Both the position numbers and the translations under genes were made by a program. Below the pieces are notes generated by a model. That model did not search any database. It worked only from the letters and a program-made list of their open reading frames with translations, and was not told the origin of the DNA. Shown piece after piece: positions 24,921 through 33,266 of a DNA stretch of 34,384 bases. The DNA comes from Planctomycetaceae bacterium (GTDB lineage: Bacteria > Planctomycetota > Planctomycetia > Pirellulales > Pirellulaceae), in contig QIKY01000310.1 of assembly GCA_003233175.1 (NCBI GenBank), positions 1-34,384 of the forward strand, read 5' to 3'. Position 1 is the stretch's first letter. Each line of letters opens with the position of its first letter.

Positions 24921-24962
24921 ACTCTTTCCACGTGATCATCAAATGGCGCGTGCGGCATGTGT

Positions 24963-26069
24963 TTATTTTCCTTTTCCCAGAAACTCCTTGATCGAATCGA
25001 GAATGGCTTCACGATCGGATATTTCCGAGAGCACTAGTTTTTCGTGTTTCGGTCCAAAAGCCGCTTCGAGCGCGTGAATGAATTCACCGCTGCCGTACAT
25101 GCTCTCGACTTGCCCGTATCCAAACAGGTTGCACTTCGGCAGGAGGGAATCTCGCAGCAGTTCGGTGGCTTGGTTGCCGTCTTCGCCCCAGTTGTCGCCA
25201 TCGGAGAAGTGGAAACAATAAATGTTCCATAGCTCGGCGGGGAAACGCGTTTCCAAGAGTTTCAGGCAAAGCCGATAGGCCGAACTGATGCGCGTGCCGC
25301 CGCTTTCGCGGGTGTGGTAGAATGTGTGTTCATCGACTTCCTTGGCCAGCGCGTCGTGAATGATGTAGCGACGTTCGACGCCTTCGTACTGACTCTTCAG
25401 CCAGGTGTCGATCCAGAACGCCTCGGTGCGGACGATCGCCTTTTGTTCGTCCGACATCGAACCGGAAACGTCCATCATGTAAATAATCACGGCGTTGGCT
25501 TGCGGTTGGGGAGTGTTGGTCCAACTTCGGTACCGCCGATCTTCCTTGATGGGAATAATGCGGGGCGCGTTGGGCTGGTAAACGCCCTCGGAAATTTGCC
25601 GCCGCAACGCCTGAATGTACGTGCGTTTGAAGTGCCGAAGCGATTCCGGCCCCACGCGGCGAATGCTGTTGTAGCGAGATTTCTCTTGGGAAATGTTCGA
25701 GGCGCCCTTGGGTTCGATGCGCGGCAGTTGCAGCTCTTCGCCCAGAATTTCGGCCAATTCCTCCAGCGTGACCTCCACCTCCTGAATGTGTTGGCCCGGC
25801 TCGCCACCGGCGGCGCCTTGACCAGCGCCTTCGTCATCGCCGCGGGCGATAGGCTGCCCCTCTTCTCCCTCGCCCTGCCCGACGCCGCCCTGGTTATTGC
25901 CAAAATGAAAATGGGGCACGGCCAGCGCCGGCAGCGGGATACTGACCATGTCTTTTCCCTGGCGGCCAAACATTTCGCTTTGCGTGACGTACTTGCGCAG
26001 ATTCTTCCTGATCGCGCCGCGGACGATCTTTTGAAATCGTTTGACGTCTTTATCAATTTTCATCGCCAT
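24963..26069 (-). CDS. yeaH: DUF444 / YeaH-YhbH family protein with a von Willebrand A-type domain
   Basis: A 368-residue cytoplasmic protein of the YeaH/YhbH (DUF444) family, usually encoded with PrkA and SpoVR. An N-terminal basic region ([25 protein letters not shown]) is followed by a Gly/Glu-rich flexible segment (about 58-95), then the conserved [17 protein letters not shown], and a von Willebrand factor A-like domain with the metal-binding motif DVSGSMS (200-206) and a later [11 protein letters not shown] (near 290-300). AAGGAG lies ten bases before the ATG. In E. coli yeaG-yeaH is RpoS-dependent and linked to nitrogen starvation. This copy is bracketed by inverted copies of one repeat family. 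Confidence 0.95.
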   Translation of the reverse strand: MAMKIDKDVKRFQKIVRGAIRKNLRKYVTQSEMFGRQGKDMVSIPLPALAVPHFHFGNNQGGVGQGEGEEGQPIARGDDEGAGQGAAGGEPGQHIQEVEVTLEELAEILGEELQLPRIEPKGASNISQEKSRYNSIRRVGPESLRHFKRTYIQALRRQISEGVYQPNAPRIIPIKEDRRYRSWTNTPQPQANAVIIYMMDVSGSMSDEQKAIVRTEAFWIDTWLKSQYEGVERRYIIHDALAKEVDEHTFYHTRESGGTRISSAYRLCLKLLETRFPAELWNIYCFHFSDGDNWGEDGNQATELLRDSLLPKCNLFGYGQVESMYGSGEFIHALEAAFGPKHEKLVLSEISDREAILDSIKEFLGKGK

Positions 26070-26131
26070 GGCGAAGTCGCTCCTTCGGCGAGCGGCAGGG
26101 AGAATTTGTCAACAGGGTTTTTTCAACGATA

Positions 26132-26241
26132 TTTGCCACAGAGAGCACGGAGCACTCAGAGGTTGATGCGACGGGCGTTGTCGTCTGTCGATGAAGTTCC
26201 GTATTCTTCTTCTCGGCGTACTCTGTGTGCTCTGTGGCAAA
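26132..26241 (-). repeat. 110-bp palindromic repeat, copy B
   Basis: Second member of the family at 24811-24920, in opposite orientation (about 85% identical over 110 bp, no gaps). The terminal inverted repeat TTTGCCACAGAG (26132-26143) and its complement at the other end are intact, but the inner parts of the arms are less perfectly paired than in copy A. Differences are spread through the element, so the copies are not a fresh duplication. Confidence 0.93.
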
Positions 26242-26345
26242 ACTTTTTTGGTTGTCGCGATCAACTGCGTTACATGCTCAATGGCTAAGAGCTCCTAACA
26301 TAACCCCTGTTTGGCGTTTCAAACACGGAGTTTGATGCCGACCTA

Positions 26346-26368
26346 CTAAGTTGTGTTAGAAGGTATAA
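26346..26368. repeat. 23-bp dispersed repeat, copy 2
   Basis: Exact copy of 87-109 in the same orientation, 76 bp beyond the prkA stop codon. The flanking bases differ from copy 1, so the shared unit is short and sharply bounded. Confidence 0.7.
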
Positions 26369-26444
26369 GCCATTTCTTACTGAACCGTGGAAAGACGCGT
26401 GGTGTCTTTTCCGTGGCGCCTTTCGCTAATTTCTCGCTTTCCGG

Positions 26445-28511
26445 TTAGCTTTCGTGGGCGTCTCCACGGGCGAAGATGCTGGCAACGTAGTTCAACACGT
26501 CGGTGGCGCTTTCGTCGTCGTAGCCGCAATCTCGGATCAGTCGAGATTTGACCACGTCAATTTTGGCTTGCGTATCTTGATCAACCACGTTGGAAACCAA
26601 GCTGGTGAGTTTGATGGAATCTTTCTGATCTTCAAACAGTTTGAGTTGCAGTGCTTTGTAAAGTCGTTCGTTGGTTTTGAAGTCGAACGTTTTTCCGTCG
26701 ATGGAAAGCGCGCCGATGTAGTTCATCATTTCACGTCGGAAGTCGTCCTTGCGGCTATCGGCGATATCGATTTTTTCCTCGACGGAGCGCATCAGCCGTT
26801 CGTCGGGTTGTTCATATTCGCCGGTGAACTTGTTCTTCACCTTCTCGCGCTGGGTGTACGCCTTGACGCTATCGATGTAATTCGCACAGAGGCGGTGGAG
26901 GGCGTCTTCGTCGGCGGCGATGGCGCGCTGCACTTCATTCTTGACGATATTCTCGTACTCTTCCTTGACCACGCCGATCAATTCCATATAGAGCGAACGC
27001 TCTTCCTCACTATTGATCAGCGAATGGTGCTTCAGCCCGGCTTCGAGTTCGTTGAGCACCATGAACGGGTTGATCGAGGTGGCGTCGGCGTGCGCCACCA
27101 AGGCGTTGGATATTTTGTCTTGCACGAAACGCGGTGAAATGCCGTGCATTCCCTCGTTGGTGGTTTCGTCACGCAGCTCCTTGATGTTTTCCTCGGTGAA
27201 GCCCGGCAGCGATTTGCCGTCGTACAACTTCATTTTTTGCAGCCGGGTTAAACTGGCGTGCTTGGGATCTTCGAGCCGCGTCAGAACCGCCCACATGGCC
27301 GCCATTTCGATCGTGTGCGGCGCGATGTGCTTGCCGTGAACGGTTCGCGCGTTGTAGTCTTTTTCGTAAATCTTGATTTCGTTCGACAGTTTCGTGACAT
27401 ACGGAATATCGATTTTCACCGTACGATCGCGCAGCGCCTCCATGAACTCATTGTTCTGCAAACGCCGATATTCCGGCTCGTTGGTGTGGCCGATAATGAC
27501 TTCGTCGATATCGGTTTGAGAAAACTTCTTCGGCTTGATTTTGTGTTCTTGGCTGGCGCCGAGCAAGTCGTAGAGGAAGGCCACGTCGAGCTTGAGCACC
27601 TCGATAAACTCAATCAAACCACGGTTCGCGATATTGAATTCGCCATCAAAATTAAAGGCGCGAGGATCGCTATCGCTGCCGTAGTCGGCGATTTTTCGGT
27701 AGTTGATATCGCCCGTTAGTTCGGTGGAGTCTTGATTTTTCTCGTCTTTGGGTTGGAAGGTTCCGATGCCGATGCGGTCTTGCTCGTTGAGAATGATGCG
27801 TTTGACGCGCACATCTTGAATGGCTTGCACCCAATCGCCGTGGTGGGCGTTCAAGCGTTCGGCGTACAGAAAACGGCAAAATGGGCACAGCTCGCCGTTG
27901 ATTTTGACTAGGCGCTTGGCGTGTTGCGGCTGATCGCTTTGTTTCCGCCCCGCGTTCAAACGGGCTTCCACTTCTTGGCGAAAGCGTTTGGGAATCAGGT
28001 GCAGCGGTTCTTCGTGCATCGGGCACCACTGGATATCGTCGCTTTGCGGCGAAGCCCAACCCAGCGTGTACAGCGCGCCGGCGTCTTGTGCGGTGTAGCG
28101 CTCCAGCCCGCGTTTGATAATGCGGGCGATGGTGCTCTTGCTACTGCCGACCGGTCCATGCAGGAGGAGCACGCGTTTTTCAATGCCGTATCCTTGCGCC
28201 GCGCTCTTCAACGCATGCACCAAGGATTGCAGGGAATCTTCCAGGCCGAAAATTGCGTCGTCGTCGGCATCGTCATGGGCGTCGAAGAACCGATAGTGGG
28301 TTTGTTTTTCTCCACGCGGCGCTTCGTTCACATCGATGCCGGCGGAAACGATCATGTCGTAAACACGTTGGAAGGCGTTGCGCGTAACGCTGGCGTCGCG
28401 CTCCACCAACTCCAGGTAGTGCTCGAAAGAACCGACCCAATTTTCCTTGCGGAACTGGTCGAGGTTCTGACGTTGGCCGATCAGTGAAAGTATTTCTTGT
28501 CCACCGGACAT
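26445..28511 (-). CDS. prkA: PrkA family serine protein kinase
   Basis: A 688-residue cytoplasmic AAA-type protein kinase of the PrkA family (E. coli YeaG, about 644 residues), which phosphorylates serine and is tied to starvation and, in Bacillus, sporulation. Counting from the ATG at 28511: Walker [10 protein letters not shown] (119-127), a CPMHEEP / CPFCR pair of Cys segments near 155-215, and the long helical C-terminal PrkA domain. The frame runs upstream to 28817, but GAGGAGG at 28520-28526, eight bases before this ATG, and the family start MSGGQEIL fix it. It is the first gene of the prkA-yeaH-spoVR-161aa set; the upstream 800 bp carries the likely promoter. Confidence 0.96.
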   Translation of the reverse strand: MSGGQEILSLIGQRQNLDQFRKENWVGSFEHYLELVERDASVTRNAFQRVYDMIVSAGIDVNEAPRGEKQTHYRFFDAHDDADDDAIFGLEDSLQSLVHALKSAAQGYGIEKRVLLLHGPVGSSKSTIARIIKRGLERYTAQDAGALYTLGWASPQSDDIQWCPMHEEPLHLIPKRFRQEVEARLNAGRKQSDQPQHAKRLVKINGELCPFCRFLYAERLNAHHGDWVQAIQDVRVKRIILNEQDRIGIGTFQPKDEKNQDSTELTGDINYRKIADYGSDSDPRAFNFDGEFNIANRGLIEFIEVLKLDVAFLYDLLGASQEHKIKPKKFSQTDIDEVIIGHTNEPEYRRLQNNEFMEALRDRTVKIDIPYVTKLSNEIKIYEKDYNARTVHGKHIAPHTIEMAAMWAVLTRLEDPKHASLTRLQKMKLYDGKSLPGFTEENIKELRDETTNEGMHGISPRFVQDKISNALVAHADATSINPFMVLNELEAGLKHHSLINSEEERSLYMELIGVVKEEYENIVKNEVQRAIAADEDALHRLCANYIDSVKAYTQREKVKNKFTGEYEQPDERLMRSVEEKIDIADSRKDDFRREMMNYIGALSIDGKTFDFKTNERLYKALQLKLFEDQKDSIKLTSLVSNVVDQDTQAKIDVVKSRLIRDCGYDDESATDVLNYVASIFARGDAHES

Positions 28512-28583
28512 TTTGGTTGCCTCCTCAATGTGGCGGCTGTGAAGCCCGAACAAATTCGATGAGAACAAATGCCACAACCAACC

Positions 28584-28613
28584 GTGCAGCGTTTGGTTGT
28601 GCAGCGTTTGGTT
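28584..28613. repeat. 15-bp tandem duplication
   Basis: Two exact adjacent copies of GTGCAGCGTTTGGTT (28584-28598 and 28599-28613), in the prkA upstream region about 75 bp before the start codon. Probably slippage; it could change promoter or leader spacing. Confidence 0.85.
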
Positions 28614-29231
28614 GTATTGTCGGCTTGCAGCCAAGGTGGTTGTCGCTCGCATCCATTCGGTTGCGGCGAAAAAACCGATCGCCAGCGAAGCATCTGGCGA
28701 TTGAGAATTGGGAGAAGAAATACGCAGGGAAAATTCCCAGAGCGAACAGTGAGCCCCAAACTCACTCGCCATCAGCATCATGGCGGAGAAAATTGGAAAA
28801 GAACGCACCGTTTTCAAACGTAAGACGACAATACCCGGCGCGGCGCGCGAATCACGACGCGACTGTCATCCTTGCTTGAGCCGTGGAACAGGAGGTGTGT
28901 CGTCCAAGACGTGAAAAGTCCGACGCCTATGTTCCGAATGAGGGCCTGACTTCCGTTGCCAATCTCGTTCCTCCTTGCTTCAAGTATCACTACGGCAGCG
29001 AGCGGCGGCAAGAGAAGTTTTTTTTGAACGCCTCGCCGCCGCCGCTCTGCTTGGCTGTCGACAACAACGGAAGTGCTTTCGCGTGTACGACTTGCGTTCA
29101 TTTTCCCAGGTCATGGCGACGGTGAAAAAACTGGGCGGAGCCTCACATTTGCCGCAACGACCCTCCTTCTACTGGCGACCGCAAAAGAACTTTCGCGCAC
29201 GAAGCCGCGAAGGACTGCCACCGAACGCAGA

Positions 29232-29300
29232 TGGAGTTCAGCCTTTAGGCTGCTTTCGTCGCTCTGTAACCAAGGAAAACATGCTAAAGCATGAACTCCA
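29232..29300. repeat. Nested palindromic element (69 bp)
   Basis: Ends TGGAGTTCA (29232-29240) and TGAACTCCA (29292-29300) are perfect inverted repeats. Just inside each lies another palindrome: GCCTTTAGGC (29241-29250) and CATGCTAAAGCATG (29280-29293). The design, two small hairpins inside one larger stem, resembles REP/BIME-like or miniature mobile repeats. It ends 20 bp beyond the stop codon of the PQQ-propeller gene and could cap its mRNA. Only one copy occurs in the window. Confidence 0.8.
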
Positions 29301-29319
29301 ATATCGCTCACTTGTTTTC

Positions 29320-32300
29320 TCACCGATCGTTAGCCGCCGGTTCGATAATTTCAACACCGGAAATACAAGGTTGACCCTGCAACGCGTGGAAAGCGATCGT
29401 AACTTCCGTGGTGGCGTTGACGTCGGTGAATTCGAATACGTGTCCGCGAAACGCGCCGCCGGTTTGTTGCGCGATATCCAACGCTTGCAACACGCGTTTT
29501 CCTTGCAGCAGCACATCGAACACGCGTGCGCCGGAACCGAGGTTTTCCAACTCGGCGAAGTACAATCGAACCGTCACTTTTCGAGAGCGGTTCGACTTGC
29601 CGCCGGGAAGTTTCTGCGTGATGCTTTCGACGCCCGTCAAGCCGGAAGCCAACACCCAAGGCAAGCCATCGTGCGGCGCAGTACTGTCGCCGGAATTGCT
29701 GATACGAGAAGCATGATGCCGTACGGCGTGAAAATCGCCCTTGATTTCGACCGGCAGCGAGGGCGATTTTCCACCCGTGCTGGGCGCGTCGAACCACAGT
29801 ACTCCGCTCGGATCGCGGCGATCGCCCGGAGCGCCGAAGTTCAGCGCGAACCGCCGTGGCGCCGAAGCCAAACTGCTGAAGGTCCACATTTCTGCTTCGG
29901 GCATGGGAATCAGCGCCAACGAACATTGGTTCTGATACGCGCAGGTGCAGGTGCGGGTGTAGTCGGGGGCGTTGAGTACGCCATCGGCGACAATCAAATT
30001 CGAGGTGCAACTCGACCGAAACCCGCCCAGGTTGCCGGTTCCGCTATCGCCGGAGAGATCGCAAAATCCGGCGGCGCCGCTGCGAAAGGTCAGCAGGTGC
30101 TCGCTGCCCACGGCTGTGTTGCAGCCGTACATGCGTTGGTATTTCCAGTCGAGGCTTTTGCCGGTCAGGAGTTCGAGCATGAACCCGCCGGCGCCGTTGG
30201 TGATGATTTTATCTCGCCACAACAGGCAGGGCCCGTTGTAGCGGCGTTTGAGATCTTTCCAGAGCGGTTTGCCGTCGCGACCCCGGTAAGCGATCATGCC
30301 GCGTTGCGCTTCATCCTTGGCGCGGTCCCGATACGGGGCGCCGGCTTGCAGCAGAACGTCGTGCTCCACGGAGTAGCTGAGAAACGTGCCGAAAACATTT
30401 TCTTCGGTCGACCACAACTCGGCGCCGGTTTGTGCGTCGAGCGCGAGAAGTTTTGGCTTGAATTTCGTCACGACGCCCCGCCGGCGCAGCGATTCGAGTT
30501 TGTCGGCCGATAAATTATCAATACAAAACAGCTTGCCTGCGGCCACGGCAATGGCATTGTGCCGAAAGTTGGCTTCGGCCTGACGGCGCCACAACTGTTT
30601 TCCCGTTTGCCGATCAAACACCACCAGTTGCCGGCTGGCGGAGGAAAACCGCGTGGCCGAAAGTTCATCTCGTATCTTCCGGGACGGCTTGTCCGGCCCG
30701 GCGGCAGGATTTTTTGAAGTTGGTGCTGAGGGGCTGCTCTTGGCCGCATCTTGCAATGCCACCGGGCTCGACGTGGCCACTAGAAAATTGCCATCGACGG
30801 CGAGGTATCCCCAAGCGGGCGAGGCAATGTTCTTATCGGCTTGCAGACGAAACGTTTTTGTCGTGGCGCCGGTGGCGGCGTCGAGTTCCAGAATGTTCTC
30901 GCCATAAACCACGTAAACCGCGTCTGGAAGCGTCACGTAGTTACCGCCAATTTCGCCGGCGCCGGCGAAATGACTCGTAATATTATAGTAAGACCCCAAG
31001 CCGGGAAGCTCTCGCTCCCAGAGCACGCGGCCGGTGTACACATCGACACACCGCAACAGGTCCGGCCCTTCGATCACCAACCGGCCGCCAGCGACTTGCG
31101 GCGAAGGGCCATGGCCGTGCCTGGGGAGAATGCGATCGTTCGATGGACCGCCGAACCAGAGTAAACCGAGCGGCGCCTTCACACGTTTGTCTTTCGAGAC
31201 CAGCGTGTTGGCGGCATTGGCGTAATGGTGGGTCCAATCGGCGGCGCCTGGCAACGCTCCCGTGCGGCGCAGCATAACGAGGCCGTCCGATTCCGACGCC
31301 ACCGCCCCGGCATCGCCAACGTGCTCCAACGCACGTGCAAAAGCTTCCTTGCCCGAGGTCAGTTCAAAGCAAGCCAGGCCGCCGTAAGGACGCAGCGCAT
31401 GGTAAGCGGCTTGGGCGAGGCGTTCGGCGTTTTTCGCCGCCAGCGCATCGGCTGGCTCGGAAAAAATCAGGTTCGCCAAATACGGCGGCAGCGGGAAACT
31501 CGCCGGATCGCCCTCGCAAACGGTGATGCGGTCGCCATAAAAGCCCGCCTCCAGCATGCGCCGTCGAAAAGAGTGAGCCGTTTCGGCGTTGGGCTCGATC
31601 ACGATCACGTGCAGATTCGATTTCCGCACTACTTCCTCGATCAACCGCCCCGAACCGATGCCAAAGCTAACGGCGTAGCCCTCTTTCACTTGCGCCTTTC
31701 GCAGCAGAGTATCGGCCAGTCGCGACCAACGATCTTCCACATGCGCCGCCGGTGGTTCGGCTGGCGGTCGATGTAATTCATAGATAACCGGCGTTGCCGG
31801 TTGCGGCCCAAAACAATAGATGCGCGCGTCTTTTGTCACGACGAGCAAGCGGCCATCGCCGGCGAGCGCCGCGGCCGGTTCGCCTTCGATGGTTGCGGTC
31901 CATTCGGGCGTTTGGGCCAGGCCGGTTTGCATCGCCCGCCCCACATGAAAACTGGCGATTTCATTTTCCCTACTGGCATAAATTCGGTGTCCCGCCTTGG
32001 CGAGCGTGCGCCAATTGCCGGCGGCCAAACTCCACGATTTTTCGGGCCGCAATTCTCCTCGGCGAATCGGCCGGCCTTTCCGATCTTTTACCTCCACGAT
32101 GGAAATCGAGTCGGGGAGTTGGTGCGCGGTGAGGCCATCGATTAAGAGGCCACCGGCGAGCACATCGGCGTTTGCAGCGCCCAAGGCGGCGCCGATTGAA
32201 TCGCCCAGTGCGGCGCCATCGAGCGTGAAGGCTTGTTTGCCGGCGACGAAGAAATTTCTTGAAGCTGAAACATTCCAACCGCCGGCGCCCTTGCCGCCGA

Positions 32301-33123
32301 AATCAAAATGTCGAACCTCTCCCGTGTTGCGATCGAGAATGGCCGGCAGCGAACGCCCGCCCGGCACGATCAACTGCTCGCCGAAAACCGCCAAATATCC
32401 CTGCGGAACAATCGAACCGAACGACGGCGCGCCATGAGGATGGACGATCCAACGCGAGCCGGTGTCGCTGTTCAGCCACGCATTTTGGCCTGTTTCCGCA
32501 TCGACCGCATGGATGAAAATCCCCATGAAGGGCCAAATGCCCGCCGCGAAATAAACGGTGTCATCGACCACCACCGGCCCGCCGCGAACCGGCCAAACCG
32601 ATGCCAGCCGGCCATTGCCGATCAGGCGTTGGTCGGTCGGACCGCCATTCATTTTCCACAACAAGCGGCCGCTGGCGGCGTCCAGGCAATACAGCCGCCC
32701 GTCGTCGCTGCCGGCGTAGATGCGTTCTCGGTGCGCGACCGGCGCGAACCGCACCGGCGCCTCCGTGAAAAAACGCCAGACCTCCTTGCCGCTGCGCATA
32801 TCGTAGGCGGCGATGCTATCGGCGGTTGTCGAACCGACCACCATCAAACGCCCGGTAATGATCGGCTGCACGACGGCGTCGAACTGGAGTTTCGTCTGCG
32901 AAGCAGGCCAGGCCGTGCGCGGCGTCGGCAGAACGCGCGTCCATTGCAAATGCAACTGGGGCGCCAGTTCGTGCGGAGACGCATTGCCGCGCGCGGCGTC
33001 GTACCGCCACATGGGCCAATCGCGGCCGCTGACGCTCGCATCGCGAAGCAACACCAACGCGGCAAATGCAAGGCAAAAGATTACCATCGTGTGAACGCAT
33101 TTTTCAACCGGCATCTTCATCAT
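29320..33123 (-). CDS. Exported PQQ-propeller protein with methyltransferase-fold insert and malectin-like end
   Basis: A 1267-residue exported protein. A signal peptide (about 1-33, core MVIFCLAFAALVLL) precedes a PQQ-like beta-propeller (DWPMWRYDAARGNA; VWRFFTEAPVRFAPV; IYAGSDDGRLYCLDAASGRLLWK). Around residues 470-620 lies a SAM-methyltransferase-like Rossmann segment (YAVSFGIGSGRLIEE, LHVIVIEPN, ITVCEGDPASFPLPP). A second propeller region follows (CVDVYTGRVLWERELPG; LLALDAQTGAELW) and a Cys-rich module near 1010-1065 (MYGCNTAVGSEHLLTFRSG; DYTRTCTCAYQNQCSLAL). The end (about 1110-1260) looks like a malectin/carbohydrate-binding domain (VTVRLYFAELENL). The start at 33123 is chosen for the signal peptide; frames open to 33225. 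Likely a cell-surface or periplasmic protein; catalytic activity is uncertain because the insert is outside the cytoplasm. Confidence 0.85.
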   Translation of the reverse strand: MMKMPVEKCVHTMVIFCLAFAALVLLRDASVSGRDWPMWRYDAARGNASPHELAPQLHLQWTRVLPTPRTAWPASQTKLQFDAVVQPIITGRLMVVGSTTADSIAAYDMRSGKEVWRFFTEAPVRFAPVAHRERIYAGSDDGRLYCLDAASGRLLWKMNGGPTDQRLIGNGRLASVWPVRGGPVVVDDTVYFAAGIWPFMGIFIHAVDAETGQNAWLNSDTGSRWIVHPHGAPSFGSIVPQGYLAVFGEQLIVPGGRSLPAILDRNTGEVRHFDFGGKGAGGWNVSASRNFFVAGKQAFTLDGAALGDSIGAALGAANADVLAGGLLIDGLTAHQLPDSISIVEVKDRKGRPIRRGELRPEKSWSLAAGNWRTLAKAGHRIYASRENEIASFHVGRAMQTGLAQTPEWTATIEGEPAAALAGDGRLLVVTKDARIYCFGPQPATPVIYELHRPPAEPPAAHVEDRWSRLADTLLRKAQVKEGYAVSFGIGSGRLIEEVVRKSNLHVIVIEPNAETAHSFRRRMLEAGFYGDRITVCEGDPASFPLPPYLANLIFSEPADALAAKNAERLAQAAYHALRPYGGLACFELTSGKEAFARALEHVGDAGAVASESDGLVMLRRTGALPGAADWTHHYANAANTLVSKDKRVKAPLGLLWFGGPSNDRILPRHGHGPSPQVAGGRLVIEGPDLLRCVDVYTGRVLWERELPGLGSYYNITSHFAGAGEIGGNYVTLPDAVYVVYGENILELDAATGATTKTFRLQADKNIASPAWGYLAVDGNFLVATSSPVALQDAAKSSPSAPTSKNPAAGPDKPSRKIRDELSATRFSSASRQLVVFDRQTGKQLWRRQAEANFRHNAIAVAAGKLFCIDNLSADKLESLRRRGVVTKFKPKLLALDAQTGAELWSTEENVFGTFLSYSVEHDVLLQAGAPYRDRAKDEAQRGMIAYRGRDGKPLWKDLKRRYNGPCLLWRDKIITNGAGGFMLELLTGKSLDWKYQRMYGCNTAVGSEHLLTFRSGAAGFCDLSGDSGTGNLGGFRSSCTSNLIVADGVLNAPDYTRTCTCAYQNQCSLALIPMPEAEMWTFSSLASAPRRFALNFGAPGDRRDPSGVLWFDAPSTGGKSPSLPVEIKGDFHAVRHHASRISNSGDSTAPHDGLPWVLASGLTGVESITQKLPGGKSNRSRKVTVRLYFAELENLGSGARVFDVLLQGKRVLQALDIAQQTGGAFRGHVFEFTDVNATTEVTIAFHALQGQPCISGVEIIEPAANDR

Positions 33124-33266
33124 CTGTGCAGTTCTCTGGGTGGATGGGTTTCTCGTTAGCGTGCGACGCATTTCATCATATACTATAAGCTGTCCCTTGG
33201 AAAAACTCAGCATTTCGTAACACATCGCCCGCCCGAAGTTCTCAACATCAAGAGGAAGCTTTGCGA

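Larger units (their letters stand above)
26070..26444. other. Gap between prkA and yeaH
   Basis: A 375-bp non-coding gap inside an otherwise compact gene set. It holds the 110-bp repeat copy B (26132-26241), the 23-bp repeat copy 2 (26346-26368) and a hairpin-forming sequence GGAAAGAC/GTCTTTTCC (26389-26412) some 30 bp after the prkA stop. The hairpin has no T-tract, so it may slow rather than stop transcription. No gene is visible. Confidence 0.6.
28512..29319. other. Non-coding region upstream of prkA
   Basis: An 808-bp stretch between the prkA start and the end of the PQQ-propeller gene, both on the minus strand. It should hold the prkA promoter, though I cannot pick it out. It contains a 15-bp tandem duplication (28584-28613) and a nested palindromic element (29232-29300). 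Small open frames here have no recognisable protein features. Composition is patchy, with GA-rich and poly-T segments (for example 29016-29024). Confidence 0.55.

Noticed and set aside
24811..26241. The repeats around yeaH as a CRISPR array or insertion sequence
   Set aside because: There are only two copies 1.2 kb apart in opposite orientation, with a normal conserved gene between them. No regular spacers or transposase are present.
25314..26288. A 324-codon plus-strand open frame opposite yeaH
   Set aside because: It is antisense to yeaH and its C-terminus is a translation of the 110-bp repeat (peptide LPQRARSTQR). The same peptide type appears from the other copy, showing it is a repeat artefact.
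28512..28817. N-terminal extension of PrkA
   Set aside because: The ATG at 28511 has a near-perfect GAGGAGG and the standard family start; the extension also covers a tandem duplication.
28814..29101. A 95-codon minus-strand open frame in the prkA upstream gap
   Set aside because: No ribosome-binding site, family motif or sensible composition; it reads as chance open frame.
28975..30513. A 512-codon open frame on the plus strand
   Set aside because: It lies mostly opposite the PQQ-propeller gene and starts in the repeat-rich intergenic DNA. Its translation has no recognisable motif, and the minus-strand gene has clear domains across the same bases.
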